A stretch of DNA of 64,000 nucleotides, from positions 248,001 through 312,000 of the forward strand of contig DAMBSC010000001.1 in NCBI GenBank assembly GCA_032054765.1, written 5' to 3'. Position numbers and translations under genes: made by a program. Numbering within the stretch: position 1 is the stretch's first letter; each line of letters begins with the position of its first letter. Source of the stretch: DFXE01 sp032054765 (GTDB lineage: Bacteria > Bacteroidota > Bacteroidia > Bacteroidales > Tannerellaceae). This document shows, in pieces, positions 15,601-24,372 of the stretch. Below the pieces are notes generated by a model. The model ran no database searches. It saw nothing but the letters and a program-made list of their open reading frames with translations, and was not told the DNA's origin.

Positions 15601-17154
15601 ATGCTAGACATATCGTTAAAGAAACAAGTAACAGAAATATTTTCCGGACTTGAAGCAGACTATTGTTTTGATATTCATATCTCAAAACAACATGATAGTT
15701 ATAATGAACTAATAAGTTTGTTGGAAGATGTAGCTTCCTGCTCGGATAAAATAACTATAAAACAAACTGAAAGCAACGGTTTGGTATTCCATTTGATAAA
15801 GAATAACGAACCAACCGGGATCTCATTCCGAGGAATTCCTACCGGACATGAATTTACATCTCTGTTGCTGGCTGTACTAAACAGTGACGGAAAAGGCAAG
15901 AATTTCCCTGACGAATATATATCCAATCGGATTAAAGAACTGAAAGGTCCTATCAAACTGACCACGTATGTTTCCCTTACCTGTACCAATTGTCCCGATA
16001 TCGTGCAGGCTTTAAATATGATGACTGTTCTTAATCCGACTATATCCCATGAGATGGTCGACGGTGCTATTAACCAACAGGAAGTTGAAGCGTTAAAGCT
16101 TCAAGGAGTACCTGCTGTCTTTGCAGACGGACAACTACTGCATGTAGGAAGAGGTGAGCTGGGTGAATTACTGACTAAACTTGAAAATATATACGGAACC
16201 GAACGTTCTGCCGTGGAAACACACACACGCGAATATGATGTAATTGTAATTGGTGGCGGACCTGCCGGATCAGCAGCAGCTATCTATTCCGCACGTAAAG
16301 GATTAAAAGTCGCTGTATTGGCTGAACGGGTAGGGGGACAGGTAAAGGAAACACTCGGTATCGAAAATCTTATCTCTACTCCTAAAACTACTGGAGATGA
16401 ACTGGCGAATAACCTTAAACTCCATATGGAAGCTTATGATATTGATATACTGGAACATCGTTCAGTATCAAGCGTTGAAATAGCCGATGGAGAAAAAATT
16501 ATACGAGTAAGCGGTGGTGAAGTATTTAAAGCACTGGCATTAATTATTGCTACCGGAGCAAGTTGGCGTAGATTGAATACACCGGGTGAGTCAGAGTATA
16601 TAGGAAAAGGGGTCGCTTTTTGTCCTCATTGTGATGGGCCGTTCTATCAAGGTAAACACGTGGCGGTAGTAGGTGGTGGTAATTCAGGAATAGAAGCAGC
16701 TATCGACCTTGCGGGAATATGCACCAAGGTAACCGTTTTTGAATTCCTTGATGAACTGAAAGCCGACAAAGTATTACAGGAAAAAGCCCGTAGCCTACCG
16801 AATGTGGAGATTATCCTAAGCGCTCAAACAACAGAAGTAATTGGTAATGGTGAGAAGGTTACCGGAATAAAGGTAAAAGATAGAAAGACCGAAAAGGAAT
16901 TTATTAAAGAACTTGACGGTATCTTCGTACAGATTGGACTCACTCCCAATAGTGGCATTTTCAAAGAAATAGTTGATACGAACCGTTTCGGTGAAATAGA
17001 AGTCGATACACATTGTCGGACAAATATTCCCGGAATTTATGCTGCCGGTGATGTAACGACTACACCCTATAAACAGATTATCATTGCGATGGGCGAAGGG
17101 GCAAAAGCCGCCCTTAGTGCTTTCGATGATCGCATACGTGGCGAACTGGTATGA
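15601..17154 (+). CDS. ahpF: Alkyl hydroperoxide reductase subunit F, flavoprotein disulfide reductase
   Basis: NADH-dependent flavoprotein that passes electrons to AhpC. The N-terminal tandem thioredoxin-like domain holds the redox pair CTNC (Cys128 and Cys131). Then come FAD-binding IVIGGGPAGSAAA (about 217-229), the catalytic pair CPHC (Cys341 and Cys344) in FCPHCDGPF, NAD-binding VAVVGGGNSGIEAA, and the C-terminal FAD motif GIYAAGDVTTTPYKQ. Length (517) is that of full AhpF, not thioredoxin reductase. It follows ahpC after a terminator. Confidence 0.96.
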   Translation: MLDISLKKQVTEIFSGLEADYCFDIHISKQHDSYNELISLLEDVASCSDKITIKQTESNGLVFHLIKNNEPTGISFRGIPTGHEFTSLLLAVLNSDGKGKNFPDEYISNRIKELKGPIKLTTYVSLTCTNCPDIVQALNMMTVLNPTISHEMVDGAINQQEVEALKLQGVPAVFADGQLLHVGRGELGELLTKLENIYGTERSAVETHTREYDVIVIGGGPAGSAAAIYSARKGLKVAVLAERVGGQVKETLGIENLISTPKTTGDELANNLKLHMEAYDIDILEHRSVSSVEIADGEKIIRVSGGEVFKALALIIATGASWRRLNTPGESEYIGKGVAFCPHCDGPFYQGKHVAVVGGGNSGIEAAIDLAGICTKVTVFEFLDELKADKVLQEKARSLPNVEIILSAQTTEVIGNGEKVTGIKVKDRKTEKEFIKELDGIFVQIGLTPNSGIFKEIVDTNRFGEIEVDTHCRTNIPGIYAAGDVTTTPYKQIIIAMGEGAKAALSAFDDRIRGELV

Positions 17155-17203
17155 TCACTTCCTACCACTTACCGCTAAAAAATAAAAAATCAGTTTAATT
17201 ACA

Positions 17204-17211
17204 TATCTTTG
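17204..17211 (+). promoter_or_regulatory. -7 promoter element for cobQ
   Basis: TATCTTTG 36 bp before the cobQ ATG; there is no room for a cobalamin riboswitch between it and the start. Confidence 0.65.
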
Positions 17212-17246
17212 TCCCTAAATGGGTATTTCAAAATGATCAAAAACTA

Positions 17247-18743
17247 ATGATCTCGAAATTGCATCCTATAATGTTTGTCGGGACTGGGAGTGATGTGGGA
17301 AAAAGTGTTGTGAATGCTGCTTTTTGCCGGATATTCCTTCAGGATGGTTATACACCGGCTCCTTTCAAAGCACAGAATATGGCTCTCAATTCGTATGTGA
17401 CGGAAGAAGGTCTGGAGATAGGGCGCGCTCAGGCGGTACAGGCTGAAGCAGCTGGTGTATCCTGTCTTGCGGATATGAATCCTATACTCCTAAAACCTTC
17501 ATCTGACAAAACCTCCCAAGTAGTTTTGAATGGTAAGCCTATTGGAAACAGGGATGCTTATGAATATTTTAAAAAGGAAGGAAGGGCTGAATTACGGTGC
17601 GAGGTGTTTGCCTCTTTTGACCGTTTGGAGAAACAATTCAATCCTATAGTTATGGAAGGAGCCGGAAGTATTTCTGAAATTAATCTTCGGGATACTGATC
17701 TGGTAAACCTCCCGATGGCTATTCATGCAGGAGCAGATGTCTTTTTAGTCGCGGATATTGATAGGGGAGGTGTTTTTGCCAGTGTTTATGGATCTATATT
17801 GTTACTCAATGAAGAAGAACGTAAACATGTGAAAGGTATTATAATCAATAAATTCAGAGGAGATATCCGTTTGTTCGAAAACGGAATAAAGATGATGGAA
17901 GAGTTGTGCGGTATTCCAGTAGTCGGTGTTATCCCTTATTACAAAGATATTTACATTGAAGAAGAAGATTCTGTTATGCTTCAAACCAAACAACGGCAAG
18001 CTATGCAGAATAAAATTAATATCGCTGTAGTATTATTGAGGCATATGTCTAATTTTACCGATTTTAATGTCCTGGAGCGAGACCCGCGCGTTCATCTTTT
18101 CTATACCAATAATACGGAAGAAATAATGAAAGCAGATATTGTTTTACTTCCGGGAAGTAAAAGCACACTTTCTGATTTGTATGAATTAAGAAAGAATGGA
18201 GTCGCACAGGCTGTTATACATGCACATCGTAATGGAGCTACTGTAATGGGTATTTGTGGTGGATACCAACTAATGGGGCATGAAATTTGTGATCCGGATC
18301 ATATTGAAGGAGAAATCGAACGATTACCCGGATTAGGCTTGCTACCTGTAAACACTCAAATAAAAGGAGAAAAAATCACACGACAGGTAAAGTTTCGATT
18401 TGCCGATTGTCCTTCTATCTGTGAAGGTTATGAGATACATATGGGTACAACGAGTCTACTCGACTCTGCCGAAATATCTCCTTTAGCATGGATAGAGGAC
18501 GAAAATAAACCGGACGGTTATTTTAAGGATCGGACTTGTATGGGAACCTATATCCATGGTATCCTTGATAATCCTGTATTCATAGATTTCCTGTTGGAGC
18601 CTTTTGTCGGAAAACTTGAAGGGAAAACTTTTGATTATAGGGAGTTCAAAGATGAACAATATAATAGACTTGCTGATCATATACGGCAACACGTCAATTT
18701 AACCCTGATATATCATATTCTAAAGGGAGGGAATATTTGTTAA
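17247..18743 (+). CDS. cobQ: Cobyric acid synthase (adenosylcobyrate synthase)
   Basis: Catalyses four glutamine- and ATP-dependent amidations of adenosylcobyrinate a,c-diamide to cobyric acid. The N-terminal dethiobiotin-synthetase-like domain has the P-loop FVGTGSDVGKS and the substrate phrase KAQNMALNSYV. The C-terminal type-1 glutamine amidotransferase has the nucleophile Cys in VMGICGGYQLMG and a late His in MGTYIHGILDN. Length (498) is normal. It leads a two-gene unit with cbiB, which starts within its last codons. Confidence 0.97.
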   Translation: MISKLHPIMFVGTGSDVGKSVVNAAFCRIFLQDGYTPAPFKAQNMALNSYVTEEGLEIGRAQAVQAEAAGVSCLADMNPILLKPSSDKTSQVVLNGKPIGNRDAYEYFKKEGRAELRCEVFASFDRLEKQFNPIVMEGAGSISEINLRDTDLVNLPMAIHAGADVFLVADIDRGGVFASVYGSILLLNEEERKHVKGIIINKFRGDIRLFENGIKMMEELCGIPVVGVIPYYKDIYIEEEDSVMLQTKQRQAMQNKINIAVVLLRHMSNFTDFNVLERDPRVHLFYTNNTEEIMKADIVLLPGSKSTLSDLYELRKNGVAQAVIHAHRNGATVMGICGGYQLMGHEICDPDHIEGEIERLPGLGLLPVNTQIKGEKITRQVKFRFADCPSICEGYEIHMGTTSLLDSAEISPLAWIEDENKPDGYFKDRTCMGTYIHGILDNPVFIDFLLEPFVGKLEGKTFDYREFKDEQYNRLADHIRQHVNLTLIYHILKGGNIC

Positions 18744-19711
18744 ATAGCTGCATATACATATTCTTTGTAATCGTTTTGGGTTATCTATTTCCACTTCCTT
18801 TAGTTTTAGGATGGTTATTGGATAAACTGCTGGCCGATCCGGTTTTTTTACCTCATCCAGTAGTCGGATTTGGGAAACTTATTGCGTATAGTGAACATTC
18901 TTTAAATGTAGGAAAGAGGAAAGTTTTAAAAGGAGGAATTATGGCTGTTTGTCTTATTGTCTCCACGTTTGTGATTTCTTGGATAGGATTGTATCTATTA
19001 TATATGATTTCGGTTTGGTTACATCTGTTAATTAGTATCATCTTAATTTTTTATTGTCTGGCAGGGACTACCCTGATCCATGAAGTGTGTATGGTCTTTA
19101 AAGCTACAGATCGTTCTCTTGATGAAGGTCGTAAGCAGGTAAGTCGTATAGTAGGGCGTGATACATCTGATTTATCTGAACAGAAGATACGGAGTGCCGC
19201 ACTGGAAACTTTGGCAGAAAATCTAAGCGACGGAGTGATAGCTCCTCTGTTCTGGTATCTCCTGTTAGGTATACCGGGGATGTTATGTTATAAGATGGTT
19301 AATACATTAGATTCTATGATCGGATATAAAGACGAACGTTATATACAGTTTGGACGGATTGCTGCTAAAATAGATGATGCAGCAAATTATATTCCAGCCC
19401 GTTTAACTGCCTTATTAATGATATTAGTTAATGGGAAATGGTCGTTGATGACGTTTGTCCGTAAATATGGAGATCAACATACAAGTCCTAATTCCGGCTA
19501 TCCGGAAGCTGCCTTAGCCGGTATATTAAATTGTCGTTTCGGAGGCCCCAGTAGTTATTTTGGAAAAGTTGTATATAAACCTTACATCGGATATCTGAAT
19601 AAAACTCTTACAACCTCTGATATGCAAAAAGCAATTCGAATAAACCAAAAGACAGAACTTGTTATGGTATTAATGGTCTTGGTTATACAATTACTCGTAA
19701 ATCTTTTTTAA
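18737..19711 (+). CDS. cbiB: Adenosylcobinamide-phosphate synthase (CbiB/CobD)
   Basis: Integral membrane enzyme that attaches aminopropanol phosphate to cobyric acid. The N-terminal PLVLGWLLDKLLADPVFLPHPVVGFG and the central block NTLDSMIGYKDERYIQFGRIAAKIDD are diagnostic. Several hydrophobic helices are visible (about residues 5-20, 72-105, 315-324). The start is TTG at 18737, overlapping the end of cobQ by 7 nt, consistent with translational coupling; a later start would lose the first helix. Confidence 0.92.
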   Translation: MLNSCIYIFFVIVLGYLFPLPLVLGWLLDKLLADPVFLPHPVVGFGKLIAYSEHSLNVGKRKVLKGGIMAVCLIVSTFVISWIGLYLLYMISVWLHLLISIILIFYCLAGTTLIHEVCMVFKATDRSLDEGRKQVSRIVGRDTSDLSEQKIRSAALETLAENLSDGVIAPLFWYLLLGIPGMLCYKMVNTLDSMIGYKDERYIQFGRIAAKIDDAANYIPARLTALLMILVNGKWSLMTFVRKYGDQHTSPNSGYPEAALAGILNCRFGGPSSYFGKVVYKPYIGYLNKTLTTSDMQKAIRINQKTELVMVLMVLVIQLLVNLF

Positions 19712-19715
19712 TTCT

Positions 19716-20252
19716 TTAATCTGAGTTAAGGCATATTTTGACAATCCCTCCGTAAGGGGTCATGGATTTGAAAATTTCCTCTGGCTTTAATAGTCCGGCA
19801 TATACCTGCGCACATAGTATGACGCCTCCATGAGTAAACATTGCTATTGACGAATAATTTTTCTTTTTCAATTCGTTAAGGAATGCGGAAACACGATTAT
19901 ATTGCATTAGAAAAGATTCACCGTTTGTTGTAGTGACATTCAGGTAGTCATTATACCATTCTTGTAAATGAGGATCGCTTATTTGATCATAATATTGCAT
20001 CTCCCAATCTCCGAAATGTAATTCTTTGATTCTGTCATCTTTTTGAGCATTTGTAAAACCACAAAAGTCTGCAAGCTTAACACAGCGGGAAAGGGGACTT
20101 GTATATATGGCATCGAAGTTTTCGGCTCTAATTTTATTTCGAGTTACCTCAGCTTCTTCAAAAAATGAAGGCTTCAAAGGAACGTCTGTCTGTCCATAAC
20201 ACATTCCCTCAGGGACATTTACTGATGTATGTCTTATTAAAGTTATTATCAT
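19716..20252 (-). CDS. cobC: Alpha-ribazole phosphatase, histidine phosphatase family
   Basis: Removes phosphate from alpha-ribazole-5'-phosphate or cobalamin-5'-phosphate in the last stage of lower-ligand attachment. The phosphoglycerate-mutase-like active-site opening LIRHTSVNVPEG has its His at about residue 7, and the second catalytic His is in MFTHGGVIL. The substrate is assigned from context: last gene of the cobU-cobT-cobS run, converging on cbiB with a 4-bp gap. Length (178) is slightly short but complete. Confidence 0.9.
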   Translation of the reverse strand: MIITLIRHTSVNVPEGMCYGQTDVPLKPSFFEEAEVTRNKIRAENFDAIYTSPLSRCVKLADFCGFTNAQKDDRIKELHFGDWEMQYYDQISDPHLQEWYNDYLNVTTTNGESFLMQYNRVSAFLNELKKKNYSSIAMFTHGGVILCAQVYAGLLKPEEIFKSMTPYGGIVKICLNSD

Positions 20253-20256
20253 ATTC

Positions 20257-21009
20257 TTAATTTATCCAATTTTGAATTATAATTACTACCCCCAGGTAAA
20301 ACGAAAGCTCACACAACAAAAAAGTGGCTCCACAACAATCGCCAGTATAACCTTGTATTTTCCTTTTCATAATTTTATACAAGATACAGAAAAGAAGTAA
20401 AGGAAATAAGGTGGCTACCCACAATTTAGGAGGTAGCAAAATAAACAATGGTAGTAAGCCCGTTATGCAGTTTAAGAAGAAAGCTGGAAAATTCATACGG
20501 TTATATATTACTTTCGCTTTACTTTCTTCTTCTTTACGAGCATAGGGTAAGATATTTGATAATTGTGCGGCTATAAATTTACTGAATACATCGCCAGAAA
20601 TCACTATGAAAAAGACTAAAGGAACCGGTAATGTCGATAAGAAAGACCAAAGAAGCAGGAAATAAATAATAAGAGCTACCACTCCGTAACTACCTATTGA
20701 AGAATCTTTCATAATAGCCAATATCCTTTCTCTAGTCGTTCCTCCACCAAATCCATCAAAGAAATCCGCAAATCCGTCTTCGTGTAAACCACTTGTCAGA
20801 TATAGCCGACTTATTATAGCTAATAGTATAGCAATAGGCAATGGAAGAATCAATGAACTGAGCCATAGAACAACAGCCATAATACCTCCTGTCAACCAAC
20901 CTGCTAACGGCCAATAGGCAGTTATATATTTAAAATTAGCTATCGGAATATCTTTTATCTTCCAAAAAGGAATTCTTGTAAAGAAGGTAAGAGCGGCTAA
21001 TAATTTCAT
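20257..21009 (-). CDS. cobS: Adenosylcobinamide-GDP ribazoletransferase (cobalamin synthase)
   Basis: Membrane enzyme joining adenosylcobinamide-GDP to alpha-ribazole. The family signature GLHEDGFADFFDGFGGGTTRERILAIMKDSSIGSYG (shown over about residues 74-109) contains the acidic metal-binding cluster. Six or so hydrophobic helices fill the rest, and QGYTGDCCGATF near the end is also typical. It lies 2-4 bp from its neighbours cobT and cobC, so one transcript is likely. Confidence 0.95.
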   Translation of the reverse strand: MKLLAALTFFTRIPFWKIKDIPIANFKYITAYWPLAGWLTGGIMAVVLWLSSLILPLPIAILLAIISRLYLTSGLHEDGFADFFDGFGGGTTRERILAIMKDSSIGSYGVVALIIYFLLLWSFLSTLPVPLVFFIVISGDVFSKFIAAQLSNILPYARKEEESKAKVIYNRMNFPAFFLNCITGLLPLFILLPPKLWVATLFPLLLFCILYKIMKRKIQGYTGDCCGATFLLCELSFYLGVVIIIQNWIN

Positions 21010-21011
21010 TC

Positions 21012-22049
21012 TTAAAAGTATTTGGTTACTTCTGCCTGATTGAAACTATCCATTTCATTGATCATGCGTACGGCAGAATCTACAATAGGATAAGCACAAA
21101 GCGCACCTGTTCCTTCTCCAAGGCGTAATCCTAAATTGAGTAAAGGCTTTACTCTCAGATAGTCCAATACCGATTTGTGTCCCGCTTCATCCCCCTGATG
21201 TCCAAAGATTGAGTAATATATAACATCAGGATAGAGAAGAGAAGCAGCCAGTATACAATTCGTCATAATAAATCCATCCACCAGGATAACCATTTTTAAT
21301 TCGGCCGCTTTTAACATGCCGCCTATGGCCATTACCATTTCAAAACCACCAAAGTGACGAATGATATCAATCGCAGAACCATCTCCATTATACTTCCCCA
21401 ATGCTTTATTCAGAATGTTGTATTTACATTTTACACCTTCAGAGTCGAGACCACTTCCCATGCCTACGCACTTTTCTAAAGTAATGCCCGTAAAAAAAGT
21501 CATCCATAAAGAGGAGGCAGAGGTATTTCCTATACCCATCTCACCGAAGCTGATAACATTAGATCCCTCATCAAAACATTTCTGTACCAGATCTGCGCCA
21601 TACATAATACACTGTTCCACCTCTTCAATAGTCATCGCAGGTTCTTTCAAGTAGTTATTTGTTCCTTTACGTATCTTACGATTTATAATTCTTTCATTTT
21701 CTGGAAAGTCATAGTCGACACCTGAGTCAATGATTCTTAATTGAAAGTTATGTTGCCTGCAAAGGAAATTAACCCCTCCGCCTCCTTCAGTAAAATGTAT
21801 CACCTGTTGCCAAGTCACTTCTTTAGGAGAAACACTTACACCTTCTTCCACAATCCCATGGTCAGCAGCAAAGATCAAATGAAAAGGATTTTTCAATTGA
21901 GGATTTAGAGTTTGTTGAATCAGACCTATCTGAAAAGCAATTTCCTCAAGTCTTCCTAAAGAACCTTTCGGCTTTGTAAGATTATCGATTTTATTTCTTA
22001 ACTCTTCAGCAAGAGTTTCGTCGGGGCGGATAATATGAAATGTTTCCAT
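21012..22049 (-). CDS. cobT: Nicotinate-nucleotide:dimethylbenzimidazole phosphoribosyltransferase
   Basis: Makes alpha-ribazole phosphate, activating the lower-ligand base. The sequence shows LTKPKGSLGRLEEIA near the N-terminus, FAADHGIVEEGVS, the GEMGIGNTSASS motif, and the C-terminal GLRLGEGTGALCAYP block with the catalytic Glu. Length (345) is standard. It is the second gene of the minus-strand cob unit, 10 bp after cobU. Confidence 0.96.
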   Translation of the reverse strand: METFHIIRPDETLAEELRNKIDNLTKPKGSLGRLEEIAFQIGLIQQTLNPQLKNPFHLIFAADHGIVEEGVSVSPKEVTWQQVIHFTEGGGGVNFLCRQHNFQLRIIDSGVDYDFPENERIINRKIRKGTNNYLKEPAMTIEEVEQCIMYGADLVQKCFDEGSNVISFGEMGIGNTSASSLWMTFFTGITLEKCVGMGSGLDSEGVKCKYNILNKALGKYNGDGSAIDIIRHFGGFEMVMAIGGMLKAAELKMVILVDGFIMTNCILAASLLYPDVIYYSIFGHQGDEAGHKSVLDYLRVKPLLNLGLRLGEGTGALCAYPIVDSAVRMINEMDSFNQAEVTKYF

Positions 22050-22059
22050 CAGATGTCTA

Positions 22060-22569
22060 TTATTTGATTTGTACGGGTATGCCTGATACCATTAATATCA
22101 CTTTGTCTGCTTTATAGGCAATGTATTGATTCACCCATCCCTGCAGATCAGTGAATTTTCGCTGCAAATCATTTTTAGAGACTCCACTCATACCGATTTC
22201 ATTTGTTACAAAGATAAAATGTGCATTTTGTGAAGTAAAAAGATCAAATTCTGTTTTGATTGCATTTAGCGCTTCCTCAATGTCAGAACCTAGGTCAAAA
22301 AAGAAATTTGTAGACCAAAGGGTTACACAATCAATTACAACTACCCGTCCATTCACATTTTGTTGACTTAAGACCTTTTCTTCCTCAATATTTGTCCATT
22401 GCGTCCCTCTATTCAGTTGATGCTTCAAAACTCTATCTTTAAACTCATCATCCCAGATACGTGAAGTAGCCAAGTAAACCGGACTATCCGAAAGAGATAA
22501 AGCCATTTGTTCAGCATAGTTACTTTTACCAGAACGCATCCCTCCGGTTATAAGTGTAATATATTTCAT
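22060..22569 (-). CDS. cobU: Adenosylcobinamide kinase / adenosylcobinamide-phosphate guanylyltransferase
   Basis: Bifunctional enzyme that phosphorylates adenosylcobinamide and converts it to the GDP form. P-loop GGMRSGKSNYAE (residues 8-19), PVYLATSRIWDDEFKDRVLKHQ with the guanylylated-His region, VVIDCVTLWSTN as Walker B-like strand, and VTNEIGMSGV are all CobU hallmarks. The first gene of the unit has a strong promoter directly upstream. Its 169-residue length is at the short end but complete. Confidence 0.95.
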   Translation of the reverse strand: MKYITLITGGMRSGKSNYAEQMALSLSDSPVYLATSRIWDDEFKDRVLKHQLNRGTQWTNIEEEKVLSQQNVNGRVVVIDCVTLWSTNFFFDLGSDIEEALNAIKTEFDLFTSQNAHFIFVTNEIGMSGVSKNDLQRKFTDLQGWVNQYIAYKADKVILMVSGIPVQIK

Positions 22570-22588
22570 ATAAGATACATTTGGAAAA

Positions 22589-22596
22589 CAAAGATA
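22589..22596 (-). promoter_or_regulatory. -7 promoter element for cobUTSC
   Basis: Minus-strand TATCTTTG; only about 13 nt of leader remain before the cobU ATG, so no B12 riboswitch can precede it. Confidence 0.65.
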
Positions 22597-22693
22597 GATT
22601 TTTAATAGAGAAATTATTGTGATCGTCTATAATATTGAAAACTCTTATTCAAAATCTCAATATACGGACATCGAAGAAGTAAGGTATATATAA

Positions 22694-22724
22694 TAAAAAA
22701 TCACTTACAATATTTCGTAAGTGA
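22694..22724 (-). terminator. Terminator of the original tRNA-Val unit
   Basis: On the minus strand TCACTTAC, an 8-base loop and GTAAGTGA arms are followed by a run of six U. It sits just past the displaced tRNA 3' end and probably terminated that tRNA before integration. Confidence 0.75.
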
Positions 22725-22731
22725 TCTTTTT

Positions 22732-22779
22732 GTGGGCGTTGACGGATTCGAACCGCCGACCCTCTGCTTGTAAGGCAGA
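22732..22779 (-). repeat. Left attachment repeat: displaced 3' half of tRNA-Val
   Basis: 48 bp identical to 39775-39822, covering the anticodon arm, variable loop, T arm and acceptor 3' strand of tRNA-Val. The 5' half is absent here, so it is not a functional tRNA. It marks the left boundary of the 17-kb element. Confidence 0.92.
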
Positions 22780-22893
22780 ATTTTCTACTTTCTTTGAATT
22801 TCTTCCATTTTCATTTATTATTTAATGCATTGTATACCAAACATATATTGAAATTTAATTTTCTCAAAGTATTTTTATTTTTCAAATAATTCG

Positions 22894-22901
22894 TATATTT
22901 G
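22894..22901 (+). promoter_or_regulatory. -7 promoter element for integrase
   Basis: TATATTTG; the longest integrase frame begins on its last base, so the true start must lie downstream (ATG 22955). Confidence 0.65.
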
Positions 22902-22917
22902 TGTGCAAATTGTGTGT
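22899..22917 (+). repeat. Left copy of 19-bp near-terminal direct repeat
   Basis: TTGTGTGCAAATTGTGTGT; an 18/19 match lies at 39705-39723 near the other end of the element. Candidate integrase or excisionase arm site. Confidence 0.55.
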
Positions 22918-22936
22918 ACATGTTTTTTGTACACAC
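22912..22936. promoter_or_regulatory. Inverted repeat in integrase leader
   Basis: GTGTGTACA and TGTACACAC are perfect 9-bp arms separated by 7 bases, just downstream of the -7 box. Candidate operator controlling integrase. Confidence 0.55.
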
Positions 22937-22954
22937 AGAATAATCAAAAGGCTG

Positions 22955-24190
22955 ATGGATACTTATGTTTTAAATGGAATTTCGGTTGCTCCTATTCTCG
23001 ATAATAGGCGTACAAACAAGACTGGATGCTATCCTGTAAAAATTCGCATAACGTACAAGCGGGATAGAAAATACTATTCGACAGGAAAATCTCTCTCCGT
23101 TGATGATTGGGAGAAATTAGAAAAAACAAAGAATACAGAGTTGTTGTGTATCAAAAAAGACCTTCAAATCTCTTTTGACAAGGTAAAGGAAGTTGTGCAA
23201 TCATTGGAAAACGAAGGTAATTTCTCCTTTGACCTTCTTAATGCACGTTTAGGAAAATGTATAAATGATACTCTTAATTCAGCTTTCAGCGCAAAGATTG
23301 ACAGCTTAAATGAAGCCGGTGCTATTGGAAATTCTATTACTTACTCCTGTGCATTGAGGTATTTAGAAAAATATGCAGGAGAAAAGATCGCTTTTGACTC
23401 AATCACAGTTGATTGGTTAAAGAAGTACGAGAAAACGATGTTGGATGAAGGAAAAAGTTATACAACTATATCCATGTATATCCGTAGTATCCGTACCCTG
23501 TTTAACGAAATGAAGAATGCTGGCATAATAAAAGAAGCACAATATCCTTTTGGGAAAGGAAGATATGAAGTCCCAACGGGAAAAGGTCGCAAACTAGCCT
23601 TGACACTACAACAAATCAAACATATCATATCTTATACGGATGGAGCAGAAGCCACCGAGCATTATCGGGATTTGTGGTTTTTCTCATATCTCTGTAACGG
23701 GATCAATATAAATGATATGCTAAAATTGAAATATGCCAACATAGATGGCGATGAAATCCATTTCTATCGCTCAAAGACAATGCACACATCCAAAGAGAAA
23801 AAAGAAATATATGCACTGATTACTCCAGAAATGAAACAAATCATAGATCGTTGGGGCAACCCAGATAAGAACTCCAATAGTTACATATTCCCTTTTCTTG
23901 ATGGTTATGACACTCCGATGGAGCAAAAGAAACGAATTCAGGATGTTACTCGAAGAATAAATAAACGACTGAAAATGATTGGTGACAATTTGGGCATATC
24001 GGGAATTAGCACATACACAGCAAGACATTCATTTGCAAGTGTTTTGAAGAGAAGTGGAGCCAATATTGCCTATATTTCTGAAAGTCTTGGGCATTCTGAT
24101 TTAAAAACGACAGAGAACTATCTGGCATCGTTTGAGAAAGAGGAACGTATTAAAAATGCAGCTTTTTTAACGAATTTTGGAGATGAATAA
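22955..24190 (+). CDS. Tyrosine recombinase, integrase of the mobile element (411 aa)
   Basis: Catalyses site-specific integration and excision at the tRNA-Val 3' end. The N-terminal Arm-type region (VKIRITYKRDRKYYSTGKSLS) is that of Bacteroidetes integrases, followed by a SAM-like core-binding domain (about 125-215, ALRYLEKYAGEKIAFDSITV) and the catalytic domain. Catalytic features: an Arg near NGININDML, TYTARHSFASVL (Arg357-His358), LGHSDLKTTENYLASF with nucleophile Tyr389. The gene starts 175 bp inside the left attachment repeat, the normal place for an integrase. The start at 22955 is set by the promoter; the frame from 22901 adds 18 unrelated residues. Confidence 0.95.
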   Translation: MDTYVLNGISVAPILDNRRTNKTGCYPVKIRITYKRDRKYYSTGKSLSVDDWEKLEKTKNTELLCIKKDLQISFDKVKEVVQSLENEGNFSFDLLNARLGKCINDTLNSAFSAKIDSLNEAGAIGNSITYSCALRYLEKYAGEKIAFDSITVDWLKKYEKTMLDEGKSYTTISMYIRSIRTLFNEMKNAGIIKEAQYPFGKGRYEVPTGKGRKLALTLQQIKHIISYTDGAEATEHYRDLWFFSYLCNGININDMLKLKYANIDGDEIHFYRSKTMHTSKEKKEIYALITPEMKQIIDRWGNPDKNSNSYIFPFLDGYDTPMEQKKRIQDVTRRINKRLKMIGDNLGISGISTYTARHSFASVLKRSGANIAYISESLGHSDLKTTENYLASFEKEERIKNAAFLTNFGDE

Positions 24191-24277
24191 CAATTGGAAT
24201 GATGTCGCAAATGGTGCTGCAAATGATGTCGTAATAATTCAAAAAGGTTATTTTCGGCAAAATTTGACTAAATGCGG

Positions 24278-24340
24278 TCTATAATCGACGAAATTTTGCA
24301 ATTTCAAGAAAAAACCGTCCCTTAGTCAAAGAAATTTTGC
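24278..24340 (+). repeat. Direct repeats GAAATTTTGCA upstream of fic
   Basis: Two copies (24290-24300 within a longer 26-bp unit at 24278-24303, and 24331-24341) immediately precede the CATCTTTG promoter-like sequence of the Fic gene. The 26-bp unit recurs at 25921-25946 with 24/26 identity. Confidence 0.7.
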
Positions 24341-24372
24341 ATCTTTGTAAATGGTAATGATAAAACAATTAT

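Noticed and set aside
17155..17246. Cobalamin riboswitch upstream of cobQ
   Set aside because: Only 36 bp separate the -7 box and the start codon, and no B12-box-like sequence is visible.
22732..22779. Second tRNA-Val gene
   Set aside because: Only the anticodon arm through acceptor 3' strand is present; the sequence to the right diverges from any tRNA 5' half. It is an attachment-site remnant.
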